From: Aphanomyces cochlioides
Lineage: Eukaryota > Oomycota > Saprolegniomycetes > Saprolegniales > Verrucalvaceae
Assembly (NCBI GenBank): GCA_019828595.1
Contig: JAHQRK010000003.1
Location: forward strand, 2,480,001 to 2,544,000
DNA length: 64,000 nt
Reading direction: 5' to 3'
The translations under genes and the position numbers were made by a program. Positions 1 to 15,470 of the stretch are shown here, in pieces. The notes beneath the pieces were generated by a model. That model did not search any database, was not told the DNA's origin, and worked only from the letters and a program-made list of their open reading frames with translations. Numbering within the stretch: position 1 is the stretch's first letter; each line of letters opens with the position of its first letter.

Positions 1-2374
1 CATTTTCTTCATCGGAAGCTTCTTTTCTGGGTCAATTTGATATGTCAAATAGGACAAAGCCTTTGAGACCTATGGTGACATTTTCTCTAATGCTTTGTTT
101 GATCCTGTTTGTAGTTGTGCACATCCTTGGCAAAAGTTGTCTGCAAGGGAGGGAACGCGAAGTGGTTTTTGAATACCCATCGTCTTGACATAATCGTAAG
201 TGTATTAAGCCAAGACACAACATTGACTGAGTTGTTGGATTTGGCTTGCATATTGATTACACTGTGTAACGAGGAACCGGCGATTTCCCTTTACCTGGGC
301 ACATTTGCATCTCGAGGAATCAAGTATATATGTCTAGTGTTGGGTAGCTTTTACGAGCTGCAAATGGTGGATTCTGTAGAAAAGAAGGCAAGTGGTCAAC
401 TTGTCGAAGATACGTCATCAGAAATATCCATTGGTTCAAAAGTTGAGCATGATATAAATTTTGCTTTTGACGTGGACGTCTTGAAAAAGTACCGCACTGT
501 TAAGGCACGCTTTTTATTGAAGGTATTTTTTCAGAAATCAGAAGAATTGAAGATATCTCGACACATTCATAAAGTGTACAAATACGTAAGTATGAACGGA
601 GTTACATTTGATGACAGTTTAATAGTATCTGCGGATCTTACGAAAAATATTTGAGGCCCACTCAAACTCAAGGGAAACGTTTGGTTGTGAGTGTAGATTT
701 AAAGATGGTTGTGCGACGTGCTCAGCGTCTGATTTACTCCGCAAGGTGTCTCAAAATCCGCTCTAAAAATACTAAATATATTTACGTATTGTAGGCAAAT
801 GGTGGTGAAATCCTTCGTTGGTTATTACTATCGAAACGAATTCCTCCAACCGATGGCAAAAAGTACAACACAGTTCCCGAACGTGAAGCCAACTGTATTC
901 TGTTCAACGCTCTTCCAATAATTCGTTCTGCCTCTTTCAATCATTTGTTCCGGAAAGAGTTTATGGGAGCCACGCAGACAAAGGCAATCGCTGAACAAGG
1001 AGTTGCAGTGTTACAAATGCTGCGCGATATTTGTGGAGACATAAATAACCTTTATATTTCAAGGAATAAAGGCAGTATTTTAGATGCAGTTGTAGCAATT
1101 GGTCAGCTATGTGCAGAAGAAGGTGCGCGAGAATATTTTGGCCTAAATTTTGATGTACCATCTCGTATCTTTTCCTTAATCAACCACAGGTCTATACAAC
1201 TGATCAATTGTATCTGATTCATCGTAGACATCAAGCGAATATACCTCTCCTGCATCGATCTTGCCTTCTTATACTTTGTCGTCTAGCGACATGTCAATCT
1301 GTGGTGACATCAGTGACGTTCAAGGATACAATCAGATTAACATGCGCCTTGCTTACAGAAACAACTGTGGCTACAGACACAATTTGTTTCAGCAACATAT
1401 TGGTCTTCTGTCGCAACGTTCTTGCATTTGGAACGCAAGATTTTTTGCTGATCCATCAGTTTGTCACTGATTCTGTTCTTCAATCTATTGGGAAAATGCT
1501 TAGAGGGGAAGTAGACAAACATTATGAAAATTTAAGGAGGGAGATGAGTCTTGTTGCTGCTGATGTACTCTGCCACTTATTGTTCAGTAGCAGATCGTTG
1601 ACGAGTGCCATGTCACTAGACAAAAAAACAACCAGCTCGTCTAAGCAAGATCCCGAGAGTTTGGAGCCTGATGCAGATAATCCAAAACCCATGGATCAAG
1701 GATTTCAGGCGTTTCGAAAAGTAGGGAAGATTTGGCATCATCGTCTTCAAACTATGCAACATGACGAACTATCGTGCATTGCCAGCATTGATGACATGTT
1801 GGCGCAAATGTGTGTATATCTGTACGGATTAAACGATCAAACTGCTCTGTTCTTCGAAATACTTGATATACTTACTCAATCAAATGACACTTCATCGTTT
1901 CAGTCGTCGACATGTGAAAATTTTGATACAGTCAAGACTGAACTTGAGATGAACAATGTTGTTCTACCAGATTTTGGATTTGAGAAATTAACTCCAGCGG
2001 ATTTGCGAAACTTTAGTCACTCAAAAACAAGTGAGCTCGTTCCAGGTTCGCCATTTTCATGGATAGTGCTGCGAAAGTTATTGAAGGAAGGATCCATGCG
2101 CCCACAACAAATTAACGTCCCAGATTCACGAGTTCAACATCTGATGAAACTCCTCACGGTGTGTGGATCAAAAAATTTCAAGTCAATGACAAAATCTTCT
2201 TATGCTTGGCTTGTGAGTTTAGAAAACGAATTCATATACTTTTTACACGATTTGGTCCAATGTCAGATATATTTACAAGATATACCGCAAGTTTTCGATT
2301 TAGCTCGTAGGGTTGCCTTACGTTACTTTCATGCTGCTTGTACGTCATGCACGAAATCACGTCGATCAGTATAA
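1..2374 (+). CDS. Uncharacterised helical-repeat-like protein, 5' truncated
   Basis: The gene runs in from beyond the left edge. The open frame from base 3 joins through a short intron ending at the TAG near 114 to an exon starting LCTSLAKVVC, then through introns near 587-626, 747-795 (GTGTCT...TTGTAG) and 1190-1227 (GTCTAT...TCGTAG). All joins keep one frame up to the stop at 2372-2374. The product is rich in leucine helices (for example LLDLACILITLC and LLHRSCLLILCRL), which suggests an armadillo/HEAT-type fold, but I recognise no family. Its last 143 coding bases overlap the predicted end of the convergent gene on the other strand, so one of the two 3' ends may be spliced differently. Confidence is in the gene's existence, not in any function. 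Confidence 0.7.
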
Positions 2375-5300
2375 AGTACAGTGTAGACGTTAGATCGTCA
2401 CGCTCGTTTGTAATTGATTCAAGAGTTTCTACCCACTCAACAAGATAGTCTTCGTATCGAGATTTTTGCCTTGATTCTTGAAATGCGTCAGTAATATCAC
2501 TGGATGCCTTAATCTCCAGTTGAGATTTCAGATGAGCCCTCAGAGTCAATAAAACTTTCTTGAAGCCTTGGTGACTGTTCTTATCCTTTAAAACGTTTGG
2601 AGTTCGCTCAGATAAGTGATCATTCAGATTTGAGTTCCCAGTCTTATTCATTCGTTGCACATAAACTTCCAATCTTGATGAGCGACTTCGATTAATCATT
2701 CCCAAACTACTGTAAGAGTGCTGAAGAATTCTCTTTACAGTGTGATCGCTCAAGTGAACACATAAAGAGGAATCCCAAATCGTCTGCGCACATATCAGAC
2801 ATGTTGCCCATATGCAATACTGCTGAATCGTTGAAATGTGTAGGGTGGTGAAGCTTTCGTGAAGATTCAATAGCTTCGACACGATGTTGTACTTCACGCA
2901 AACGTGGGCAATAGGTTTATCATAAAGCAAAGCACAAAGGCTAACAAGCACAGGGTAATGCAAAACATTGATGGCCTTGTCAACACATGGCTCAAGAAAT
3001 GAGAAAAATGTCATGAGAAGAGTAGATGTACTCACGGAGTCATCAAAATTCTTTAAATGTTCATTCGAAATCAACTTTGAAATACGCGAACTCTTGAGGG
3101 TTGCCTCAAATGGCTCATTAGTTGACCATAATGGTGGCACAATGTCAATCACACATGGTTCACCTGCGTCGACAATCATTATCGAAATGTCAACCAAAAT
3201 GGTCGCATAAACTTCTACAGCTTTCAGATGTACATTTCGTTCTATACCAAAGTTCAATAGTTTGCCAATGAGCTGAATAACATCGACTTCGAAGCCAGAA
3301 GCAAGATTATCTCTCAGTAGTCGAAGCAACTCTGGAGGAATAAATTCGAAGAATTTAACAACTTCATCTGGTGCCTTTATTTTTCGGCCCTGTGTATGCA
3401 CAGCTCCCAATACCATCGTCTGCACCGATAATGGTTCGTTGAGTTGCTTTAAGTATGGTGAACCCAAAATATTCAAAAGAGATAAAATACCAGCCATATT
3501 TTTCTCTTGAGCCCACCTGCTCCCTGCCTTTGTCTCAAGCATTTCAATATAGAGGTGAAGCAAGCTGATGAAACTTTCCGAATTCCTATGTTCAAGTTAG
3601 AAAATTTACATTATTAACTTAACCAATTAATGGACTGTGCACAACTACAATCACACAGAATATCGACACCAAATGGAGTAAATTCTGCGACACCAAGAAG
3701 AAACCGTGATAATTCGTCTATAACTATTGGCGCATAAAACTCCAACATCCCATTTTTAACATCAGGCACATAGTGATACATCCAATGCTCACAGTGAACA
3801 ACTAGTGACTTCGATCTGTGGCACATGTCATGAGTGATCAGGAGTCCAAGAATCATGTTGTGGCAAATAAGATAAGTAGGTGTGTCTTCTGTGAGAATTC
3901 CATTGACTGAAAATGAAGGCGAAGAAATAATTTGATGAAGTAAGGCTAACCCTTTACAACTCAGAAAGGATTTCTAGTCAACATTTATCTTGGAGTATCG
4001 ACGATTTTCGTACCTGGTTTTTATTCAATGACACTAATGTTGAGGAGGGGAGAGACGACGAAAACTCAGTAGGAGCCTGCGTTTTTCCACCGAACGAAAG
4101 TGGATGTTTCGCATTCTTCAATAAAAATTGCAACAAGTCCATGATTGATTTTCCAATGAACAAAATAATAGATGAAACGGAGTCGCATGAGCATGATGCG
4201 TTGTTGGCAACTTTTACGTTGTCCAACAAAAGTTTGATCAAATCGAAAGACAGTAAAGAGCTGTTTTCACCAATGACACTGAAAATCTGGGTCAAAGCAT
4301 TCATCATCAGTTCATCCGAGTATCTTGCGATGCACTTATTCTCCAACAGGTGATTAAAGGCTGATGAGCCGAAATCTATACGACTCCATGCCAATAGTCG
4401 TTGGTCTATTAGATTCTCCATGATGAAATGTAGGCCATTATGAAGTAAAAACAGACTTAATCGCTCGCCATGTTCACTTGCTAGTTGAGTTAACATTGTG
4501 TTTAGTGCATTCACCTCTGATTCGTGCATGCGACTTGATGTTTCAGAACTGACTGCATCAATTTTTTCAAAAAATCCAAATGTAACTCGGAAATTTGAAT
4601 CACTAGCAGCGAAGCCAACTGTAATATGTCTCACTTGAGGAAGGGTGAGGACAAAGCTCAGCATTCTAGATGAAATCATCATATCCGTTGAGAGGATGTT
4701 AATGTGTCGAATGTTTATTCCAAACGCGAATCGAGCTTCGTCAGGTCTTTTCTCAAGATGTAATAACATTGACCAAGCTCGCGCAACCATATCGACTTGG
4801 TGTTCTTGATATAGACTCCAAGAATGCAGTTCTGGAACTTCGACCGATTCATGTGGCTCCTTAACCTGATGAAATGGAAGCAAAACAACGAACTCACATA
4901 ACGATTCAGCTACATCTTTGAAAAAGTAACGGCAGATCTCGCGTGGTGAAATGGTAGTTTCGCTATCCCAGCGCGCCTTCCAGCAGAGTGACTTATGCAA
5001 CGCCATCGCTTGCGATTTGAATTGAGCTATTGTAGATAATTCACCACTCAGAGTTATTGCTTCAGCTTTCTCTTTTATGCGATCAAGGTTTACCTTTTCG
5101 AGCTCAAGGACAGGTGCTAACACTTCATCAATATCGTTGCCCAACAAGTTACAACCGGGCATTGGATCGTGAACATGAGACTTAACAAGCTCCATCAAAA
5201 ATCGAAGTGTTCTAGTGGCTTGAATATTACTGTGTGATACAACGGCCGGAAGGAGTCGTGTCTGGTACAATGAATACGTTCCTGTCAAGACGGTTGCTAG

Positions 5301-8088
5301 ATTGGACAGGAACAATGGAAGTTTGCAAGTCCTCTCCTTTGTCAGCGCTTTGGCCCGGGGAATGCTTTTCATGAGCTGATGCACTTGAAGCAAAATATTC
5401 TCAGACGCAATGTCGCTGAAAGCTAGCTGAACTTCTAAAAGTTTATTCTGGCGCTCTTCGATAGCTTGTAGGACGACTTGGACCCTTTCATGTTGTGTGT
5501 TAACGAGTGAGGAGAAATGACGAAGCTTTTTTCCTGCAGCTCTGAAACTATTGAAGTAGGAAAATAGTAACAAGTATAGAACTTCTAACATGTCCTTGAA
5601 TTCAGGCTCCAAATTGGATTGATTCTTGATGAACTGTTGCAAGAATGGTTTTTCTTTCGTCATAACATATGATAGCTTCAGGGGTTCTGTTGATTCTCTC
5701 TTGGATAACATAGGAAAAACACCCTCGTATATCGAAGTTCTTAGTTGAGTTGGGCGAAACCATTGGGCCATGTGGCAGATGACATTCATCTTGCTTTCAA
5801 ATTGAGAAATAATATCAATTTCAGCATCATCTAAAGGAGCTTTCTTTTCGACAATAGCTACAACCAAGGCTACATCATCAAGGACAAGCTTTCGGATATC
5901 ATGCTGAATATCGCGCAGTCGCCCACTTGCCCAAACGGATAGCTCGCCTTCAACTGCCAGCCATAGATGATGAAATAGTGCGCTATCAACATCGTCCATA
6001 TCCAGAGAATAGTGAAATGGATGTGGAATTAGTGGTACAGAAACTTCACGAATAAAATCCAGAAATGTCAGTAGAATACAGTGACGTGATAATGATATTG
6101 ATTTTGAGTGGGGGCTATATAGCCTCAAAACCTCTTCGCGATGTACATCTTGATGATACAGATGAATAGCTGCACCACTGTTAACGAATGCCTTCAGTTT
6201 CTTAATCGCTGATTCCACGGTACTTACTTCTGTGGCAGCAAGATGTTCACCTACTGAGGGCTCTATGAGAGGGGAGTTTACTTCTCCATCCTTCGGGGGA
6301 TAGCTCGATTTTCTTGCGGCAATTTCAAGACTAGCTCGAAGTCGACGATGATTTTCGTCTGAGTTGACTTGACTTTCAGAACTTTCAGCTGCAATCTCTG
6401 ACACTTTTGGAGCTAATGTGCTCATGTGTTTCTTCACCGGTGGAATGAGTGAAGAGCGAGCCGACGACTTCGTATCTTGGGTTCTTTTAGTATCTAATTC
6501 TCTATTTTCCAACTTTCTGCTTGGAGTAGCTTCAGTTGGCGCAGTACGTGGTTTAGGCGATGGAGATACCCTGAATCGTGCATCAATAGTCGCCAGGACG
6601 GGTGCTTCATATTCCTGGACTAATCGAGAGACATTTTCATCCGAGACGTTCTCAGGGATATGTCGAGTCCACTTTGTTTCAACAATACTAGATCTTGTTG
6701 CAGGTTTTTTGTAAGTATTGGATTTTGTCTGATCCACGGATTTTTCTGTTAGTAAAAGCGATGGCTCCATTTTCACAGGAGTAATCGAGACTTCTCGTGC
6801 GTGTTCTAAAGATTTTGTGTCTTTCGCAGTTTGGAATGAAATCTTTGCATGATCAGGTCGTTTTTTAAGCTTCAGGTGCATTGTATCCGGAAGTGTTCTT
6901 GAAGGCACCAACTCCAACTTTTTCAACATTGATACAACGACCTCCTTTGAAAGATTCAAGTCTATGGAAATTAGCATCGCTATATAGAAACCTCTTACCA
7001 TGTAAAGACACGTCATGGGCTGCGTTGATCAAATTGAGAAAATCATTATCATTCAGGGATAACTTTGCTGATTTTGATCCTGTTTTTATCGTTTTTAAAC
7101 GTACTGTAATCCTTCCCAGAAACGGCTCATACTGAATAATAACTTGGTAGTCTTCTCCTTCATAGTTGTGTTCGGCATCATACAAAATGTGCTTGGGTGA
7201 TAATATTACGTTGGTTCTCTCTGCTATCTCAGGTTTAGTTTGAGGATGTTGTGGTGCACCCTTCTGAGGTGCAGGGGCTATAACGGGCTTGATGTTCTGT
7301 TGTCGCTGAATAAACTGCTCAAATGCAGCTTGCTGTCTATCTTTAACTTGTATTCTTTTTAATCGCTCATCACTGGATTCCATGATAGGAAATTCTTTGA
7401 TGTAAATGTCGTCTTCGTAAGTCAGACAAGTTCGCAAGTTCGCTTCACTCGAACAATCTATCACTGAACAATCTGGCAGCTGGACAAAGTTGTATGATTT
7501 CGGCAGAGAGGGAACAAACTGCTTTATTAGCTGCCTCGTTTCTTCAAGTGTCGATTCTGTACGCAATTCAATAGATCCAACCAGCTTAGATTCGGAATTG
7601 AAGTTCATGAGAATAACTCCCTTCAACATCCACATAATTGGACCTGACGGTTTGTGTTTCAGGGTTTCCAGTGTTCTTGCTTTCGGAGAATAAATATCTT
7701 GACGGCTCTCTGCCATTGTTGTTGAAGGTATCAATGACATGGTCATAGCAATGCCCAAAGTCGTCTCGAAGCCACTACCCGACGTGAACAATGAAGCAGT
7801 CTGGGGCCGTATAGAAACATTTGACATCCCGCTTGTGTTGGGCCGTGATTTTTGTTGATGACACCGCATTAAACCATCGTGGTAATCATCTGTAGATTCT
7901 TCTTCACTCTCCTCGTCGCTCAAACCACCGACAGCTGCGTCCAAGAGGCGCTGTCTCTTTTTCTCAATGTCTTGGAGGGCTACTTCGACAGCTTGTTTCT
8001 GTTCTTCGTACTTGCGTTTCGATGGGAAGAGCGATAAGCTGAATAACTTCTTCATGTCGGATGACCTGACCGAGCCAACCTTTTGCAA
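2232..8088 (-). CDS. Very large uncharacterised protein, about 1,909 residues, four exons
   Basis: Four minus-strand open stretches join in one frame: 8088-6999, 6961-4014, 3973-3636 and 3585-2232. The introns are 37, 40 and 50 nt. The exon lengths sum to 5,730 nt, which supports one protein of about 1,909 aa. The N-terminus (starting MQKVGSVRSSDMKK) carries a basic/acidic coiled stretch (KYEEQKQAVEVALQDIEKKRQ, then DEESEEESTDD). A Ser/Thr/Pro-rich linker follows around residues 370-620, and the rest is alpha-helical and leucine-rich. No catalytic motif or membrane segment is obvious and I recognise no family. An alternative C-terminus is possible because a GTAAGG donor lies inside the last exon near 2320, where the gene overlaps its convergent neighbour. 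Upstream is the divergent ClpX gene. Confidence 0.7.
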
Positions 8089-8149
8089 TCTGTTGCTGAA
8101 GTATATTCTTCGAAAAACTGAAACGTCGGTCGAGAATGCAGACAGTCAC

Positions 8150-8850
8150 AAGCGATGGTCTGCGCTGTGGAGCTCATGCAATAGGGCGCAGATCGTGTTG
8201 CTCAAATAGTGGAGCGCGGAAGCGTATGAACTTTGACAGTTATCACCATGAGACGACCGGACCGGATATTACTCGGGTTGTCATACGTTGAAAAAGTCAT
8301 GAGGTCATCCTCCGACTTGTTTACGATTCTTTGCAGCCTTTGGGTAGACGTGATACACTAGCAATTTTGCATGATAGTTGCCGACTTCACCGAATAGAAG
8401 GCACAACTGTACTCAACTGCCCGTTTGTTCGATTATACTACAGAGTAGTATTAATATCACAATATCATTCATACTCCGAAGTACATTATTCGGTCGCGCT
8501 TCGCGGGATTCCAGTGATTTCGTGGGAATCTTGTATCACGCATCAACGAAGTTTGATGATAAGGAAAAATGATCATAAAGAACGTTGTTCACGAAGGACA
8601 CGCCAAGGACAGTATTCGCAGGAATGGCATGGAGAAGCGCATTCTACTATCTTCGAGCAGTGAATGGATCCTAGCGCAAAGAGGCATGGTTCATCGCCTT
8701 TTGATGGCGATCTTGGTGATTTGTTCTTGCTGAGCGAGGATGTGGCGCGGCATTTTGCTGGGATTGGTCTACTCAGTCATCCGGTCTTATCCGGCATTTT
8801 GCCTATTTCGCCTGACATAAGAATATCTTCGTTCAGAACCTAACGACCCC
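8150..8850. promoter_or_regulatory. Intergenic region between divergent large gene and ClpX
   Basis: About 700 bp between two divergent genes. It contains CCGGATAT at about 8263-8269 and, close to the ClpX start, ATCCGG and TTATCCGG at about 8780-8794. These match the palindromic promoter-like element seen upstream of other genes in the window. A 110-codon frame at 8331-8663 and a 58-codon frame at 8664-8840 are open but show no recognisable similarity, so I do not call them genes. Confidence 0.4.
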
Positions 8851-10787
<1,937 letters not shown>

Positions 10788-11079
10788 ATGGCACAGCGTC
10801 GGATGTAGAGCCTTTGTTACGATAATGTCATCATTTCATGGAATATCATACATTGTCAAACTTACTATATTGCCATTGCTCTTTCATTTTCTATGTACTT
10901 CACTTGGATCTTATGTGATGAAATATTAGTTCTTGGACTTGGGAGTTTCATTCCCGCCTTGCTGAAAATAACATGCATAGTTTGGCTATATTTAGCACAC
11001 TGCTGGTGAAACCTCAACATCACGAGAAATCAAGCGAGGTCAGTGACCCCGCGTGCTGTTGAGTGACAAAGTGGAGATA

Positions 11080-12329
11080 ATGGTTCTCCCAAATTTTACT
11101 GCAGATGACCCAGAAATTCGACGAGCTGAAGCAAGGCGGGCAAGAGACAACGAGCGCGTGAAGAAACTCCACGACGGCCGTCTGCGAAATATAGGAGTAC
11201 GTTCACAAGTACAATATGATTTTCTTGACTTCTACACCTTTTAGGCTGATATTGCTGGTGTTAAGAACCAGCTCGAGGAGAAAAAAGAGCGAGAAATGCA
11301 AGAAGCGAGAGAAGAAGAGATTTATGGTACATATATGCGTCATTTTTTGTTGTCAACGATGACTAGCCAAGGAGCAAGAGGAAATTAGACGTTATTTGAT
11401 TCGAGTTGAAGCTGATGAAGCCGCTCAGAAACGTGAAGAGTCATCGAAACTTCAGCGCGAATGGATGAACCAATCTCTCACACGCTCTGAGCGGCGTGAA
11501 GCAGATATTGCTCGAAGTATTAGGGATATTTCTGCACTAGATGTTGACAAATGCAGTGTGTCGTCGGCACAAAACTTTGACGGAGAGGACCGAATGCGTC
11601 ATGAGAGACTAAGACTCCAAGCTGCACAAGTTCGAGATTGGACATTGAACCAATTGTCAGATAAAGAAGCTCGGGCTCAACAAGAGATGCAAGAAGAAAG
11701 AGCTTACAGTGACAGGTTACAGACCATAAGTCGTTTCCAGCAAGAGGCTGAAGCTGAATTTGACCAAGACCGAGCTGCCAAGGCATCGGAAATTCGCCGA
11801 TTTAATGAAGCATTAGTGGCAGCCCAACGATCGCAGCAGTCGAAGCTCAAAGAACGCAATGAGACAATGGATGAAGATGAAATAATTGCGACTTGTACAA
11901 GTGATTTCTTGAGCGAAAACTCACTTCAAGCGAGAACTTCAAATTCTGGAAGAGTTCGTGTTGACCATTGGAAGGGCATGTCGAAAGAGGAGCAAAGAAA
12001 ACTTGTATCTTATAATGATCAGCTGCTCCAAGAGAAGCAACAAAAGAAAAGCGAAGATCGACAACGAGAGCTGGAGGATTCCAGGAATCACATGAACACT
12101 CTTCGACAAATGACGGAATACGAACATGAAGCTGAAAAGAAGAGAATCTTGTCGAAGTTGGAACTCCAACAAACATTGAAGCAACAAGTTCAGGAGGCAA
12201 AGGAGCGGTGAGTTTTGCTATCATGTCAATATTGACTTCCAAACGAGTAGCGAGAGACTACAGAAAGAGCATTCCCAAGGAAAAATTGACAAATCATTTT
12301 TCAATGCCTTTGGCAAGTCCTACCGATAA
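11080..12329 (+). CDS. RIB43A-like flagellar microtubule inner protein
   Basis: RIB43A/RIBC proteins are filamentous coiled-coil proteins inside doublet microtubules of cilia and flagella. Exons 11080-11196, 11245-11326, 11367-12207 and 12251-12329 join to 372 aa, the usual size of the family (about 370-390). The start MVLPNF, the very long charged coiled coil (RRAEARRARDNERVKKLHDGR at the N-terminus; repeated E/K/R/Q heptads throughout) and the C-terminal KSFFNAFGKSYR are family-like. The last exon, absent from any single open frame, supplies this conserved tail. The gene implies a flagellated (zoospore) stage. The ATG at 11080 was chosen because upstream codons in frame lack an ATG. Confidence 0.88.
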
Positions 12330-12424
12330 GACAGCAGCCTCAAGAAAACAAGCGACAGGCACGTGTATTTTAGCTCCATAAGTAAATGACCATCTTACTC
12401 TTGATGATTCTATCTTTTCGATTA

Positions 12425-15418
12425 CTAACGTAGCGTGTCGAGAAAAGTATTCAACGCATTGCATGCCTTTTGGATTTCCTTGTAAGGAAAGGACAGCACG
12501 TTATCGTTGTATTGCAGTTTGACTGCACAACGTCTTTTAACTTCGGAGCACATCGATATGAGATGATCTAGCTCTGCTTCGTGGCTTGTGCGCTTTGGTG
12601 TATTTCCTGTCTGTTTACGACTTTCTTCAAAATTTTCATTAACGGGAAGGTTGCAGACAATAATCAACTTGTTCATATGTTTCGATTGCAGTTCGACGAC
12701 TGTGATGACATTCTTTTTGTGCATTGAACCAACATTTCCAAATGTTTCAAAATGTAAATTCAAATTGGAACGAAGCAAAAAGGAGCAGAGGGCATTGAGA
12801 ACCGTGAAGTAAGAAGGCCACTCCTCGTTTGACAACAATAGAATAAATAGATGGACAATATGCGTTTGCACAACAATCTAAGTGCGATGTAAGTTTCGCT
12901 ATAGCAACTCAATATACCGTGTCATTGTGGTCTTGTGGTATATGAACATCAGAAATGAATTTCAACATGAAGCCTGTGGAAATGCAAGCAGTGCTCCTGT
13001 CTGCAAACTGTCGCAGACATCTCAGTAGACGTATGAAATGGTTTTCGGAATTAAACTTCAGACCGTCATCATATCTAATTACTAAGAATAAGCTTGTTTT
13101 GACAATCCTTCTTTGAATTCCGCTACAACCTAATTAGAGATAATCTAAATCGAACTCACCTTGTTTGGGTGTTGGAGCCAGCTATAAGGGCCACTATTTG
13201 AAAAAGTAAGGGTGTAGTCATCTGCAGGACTTGATAGACATCACTGTCACGATGACGCACTTCGTCGCTGTCGAAACTGATTGAACAGAAAATAGCTTTC
13301 ATCACAAGAAGAGTTACATCAACAATACGCCATAAGTTATCGTCGGATTCGCAAACTTCCTTGTCATCACTAAGAATTTTAACCGCCGTCCCACAACATT
13401 CATAACACATAAGCAAATATTTGTCGACAAATTCAGTCTTCGTTTCGTTGTCAACATTACTCAGGAAGTAATTGTTGCCAACAAAGAACGCAAACAAATC
13501 AATAGTTGCTTCACTTGTGAGGTTAAAATTGTAAGAAGGTCCATCAGAGCACATATTTTCAACAACAGACATAATTCTCGTTATACAAATTGACTAATGA
13601 AGGGTACATAACATAAATACGGTATACTAATTGACTGACCTTTTGGGAAGCATCCATGTAATAGTGTAAATCTCTGAGCAAGTCCATCGACACCATACGA
13701 GGACCGTAATTGAGCTCTGTCGTGAAACCACATATCACGTCCACCAATAATTCAACGAACTGATCACCAAGATATTTGCATTGCTCATTCCTGTACTGCT
13801 TAGCCAAGAACTCTGAAGACAAGACGTACCAAATAAACATTGCTTGCTTCCAGATAGCCTTACAGAGTTCACGACAATCTCTTGTATCTTGTAGGGTGTA
13901 TTGGAGGAGTTTTTGCTGTACATGCAATGTCATACCAAAGGAATCAACCAGGCACTACCTGCACAGCAACAAAAGAACTAAGTGGTCCATCAAGTAGAAG
14001 TAGCAGCACAGTCTCAATAGAAATCTGGAGAGAACAATCTTTCGCGAGATTTCTTCCGATCAGATATTCCTCTGTATAGTCTTTAATCAGCAATTTGAGG
14101 ATTCGTAATCGCAGAGCACAATCAATGGTTTCATCCTGAGCTGGAGACTTGACATAAAACCTTGCAGATCCAGCCAACAAGAACTGGACATAAAGGTGTG
14201 GAACTTTGTGCGTAGATACTAGTTCGCTGAACCTGTCAGTAAAGCACACCTCGAAGTCTTCCAACTTTCCTTCCTGGCTTGAAAAGTGACCGAGCGCAAG
14301 AGCCTTTTGTACGGATGCTTGAACTTCCTCGTACAGGAGCTTCAGCTGGCTTTGGAGAGACGAATCAAATAACTCTTGAATGTGCAATTTCAGTACTTCT
14401 CCACCGAAAATGCCAAAAAGTTTCCACATCCTAATAATCTGCGAATTGCTGTTAGGTTAACCTATGTTTAGGGATTTCACCTCGTCCTCGCTCATGACAT
14501 CAATGAAACAGGATGCGATACCATTGATAGCTTTAATAAGAACTCGTAAGCCCTACGACAGTGCTGTGAAGGTGAACTAAACACAACTCGCAAACTTGGA
14601 TTTCGTGAGAGACTAAATTGGGGGAGATAGAAATAGATTCTTGGTAGCTCTTGAGTTGAGCAATACACTCAACGACGCATTTTTCAGCATGACATACAAG
14701 GTCTTTGGAATGAAACTCACTTCTTGACGACGACAAGAGTTTCTTGAAGGTAAGGCACACCTTTGTAGCATTCTATGGAAAAGGACAAATAAGAACGATA
14801 GGCAGGGAGAGTTTAGACACTTACTTTCCAAATAAGCACAAACAAATTTAAGTCGAAGTTTTCGCCACTTTTTCGTACGAACTGAAGAAACGACATCAAA
14901 TATTCTACGATAGAATGCATCGCAACAGCGACATTGGGGTTGTTGGATAAAGAATTGATATATGACGCGTGGGTGTACAAATAGTTAACGCCCAAGAGGC
15001 ATGACTGATTTGCAAATGAGTGACACTTCGATGCAGCGGGACCTTTTCGAGAGAAAAGATTGGCAGCTCGCGAAAATATTGTCTCATTGAGGTGTAAAAC
15101 TTTCTCATCGAATGGGGTTTCTGAAGATCCCAATGTCGACAACATTTCAAAGAATGTATGGCATGTCTTATCTGCTGTGGAATCATCCATGAAGGTATTT
15201 TCAGACGACAACAGTTTCTCGCACTCAACAAAAGCTCGTTCAACTTTCTCCGTCGTCACCTGAGATAACGTTACATCTTTGCCAACAGATTGCTCTCCTC
15301 GGAGATCCAACCGTGGGCTCAAGTTTCCCGATGTCGCATCGTCCGGCGTCCTGTCCATTTGCGCCTTCTTGCAATTTCGAATTTCGCGCTCAAAACTGTT
15401 TCTCTTCTGCACTTCCAT
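12425..15418 (-). CDS. Large alpha-helical protein, possibly FIRRM/FLIP-like (DUF4487)
   Basis: Seven short introns on the minus strand join open stretches into one protein of about 890-900 aa, beginning MEVQKRNSFEREIRN and ending NALNTFLDTLR. Joins checked by eye include LIWK|NATKV, HEIQ|GLRVLIKAING, VAVQ|QKLLQYT, ASQK|SICITRIMSVVEN and DHNDT|IVVQTHIV. Introns are roughly 37-52 nt. The protein is helical and leucine-rich, with no catalytic motif. The run of isolated Trp and Lys landmarks (for example DLNLFVLIWK) weakly resembles FIRRM/C1orf112 and plant FLIP, partners of the AAA ATPase FIGNL1 in homologous recombination. I hold that assignment at low confidence; the gene itself is well supported. 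Confidence 0.65.
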
Positions 15419-15470
15419 TGGATAAAATAGTTAATATTTCTTACTATAATAGTACTACACCATTTGCCGG

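Noticed and set aside
8331..8663. 110-codon plus-strand open frame upstream of ClpX
   Set aside because: No recognisable content, and it lies within the divergent promoter region.
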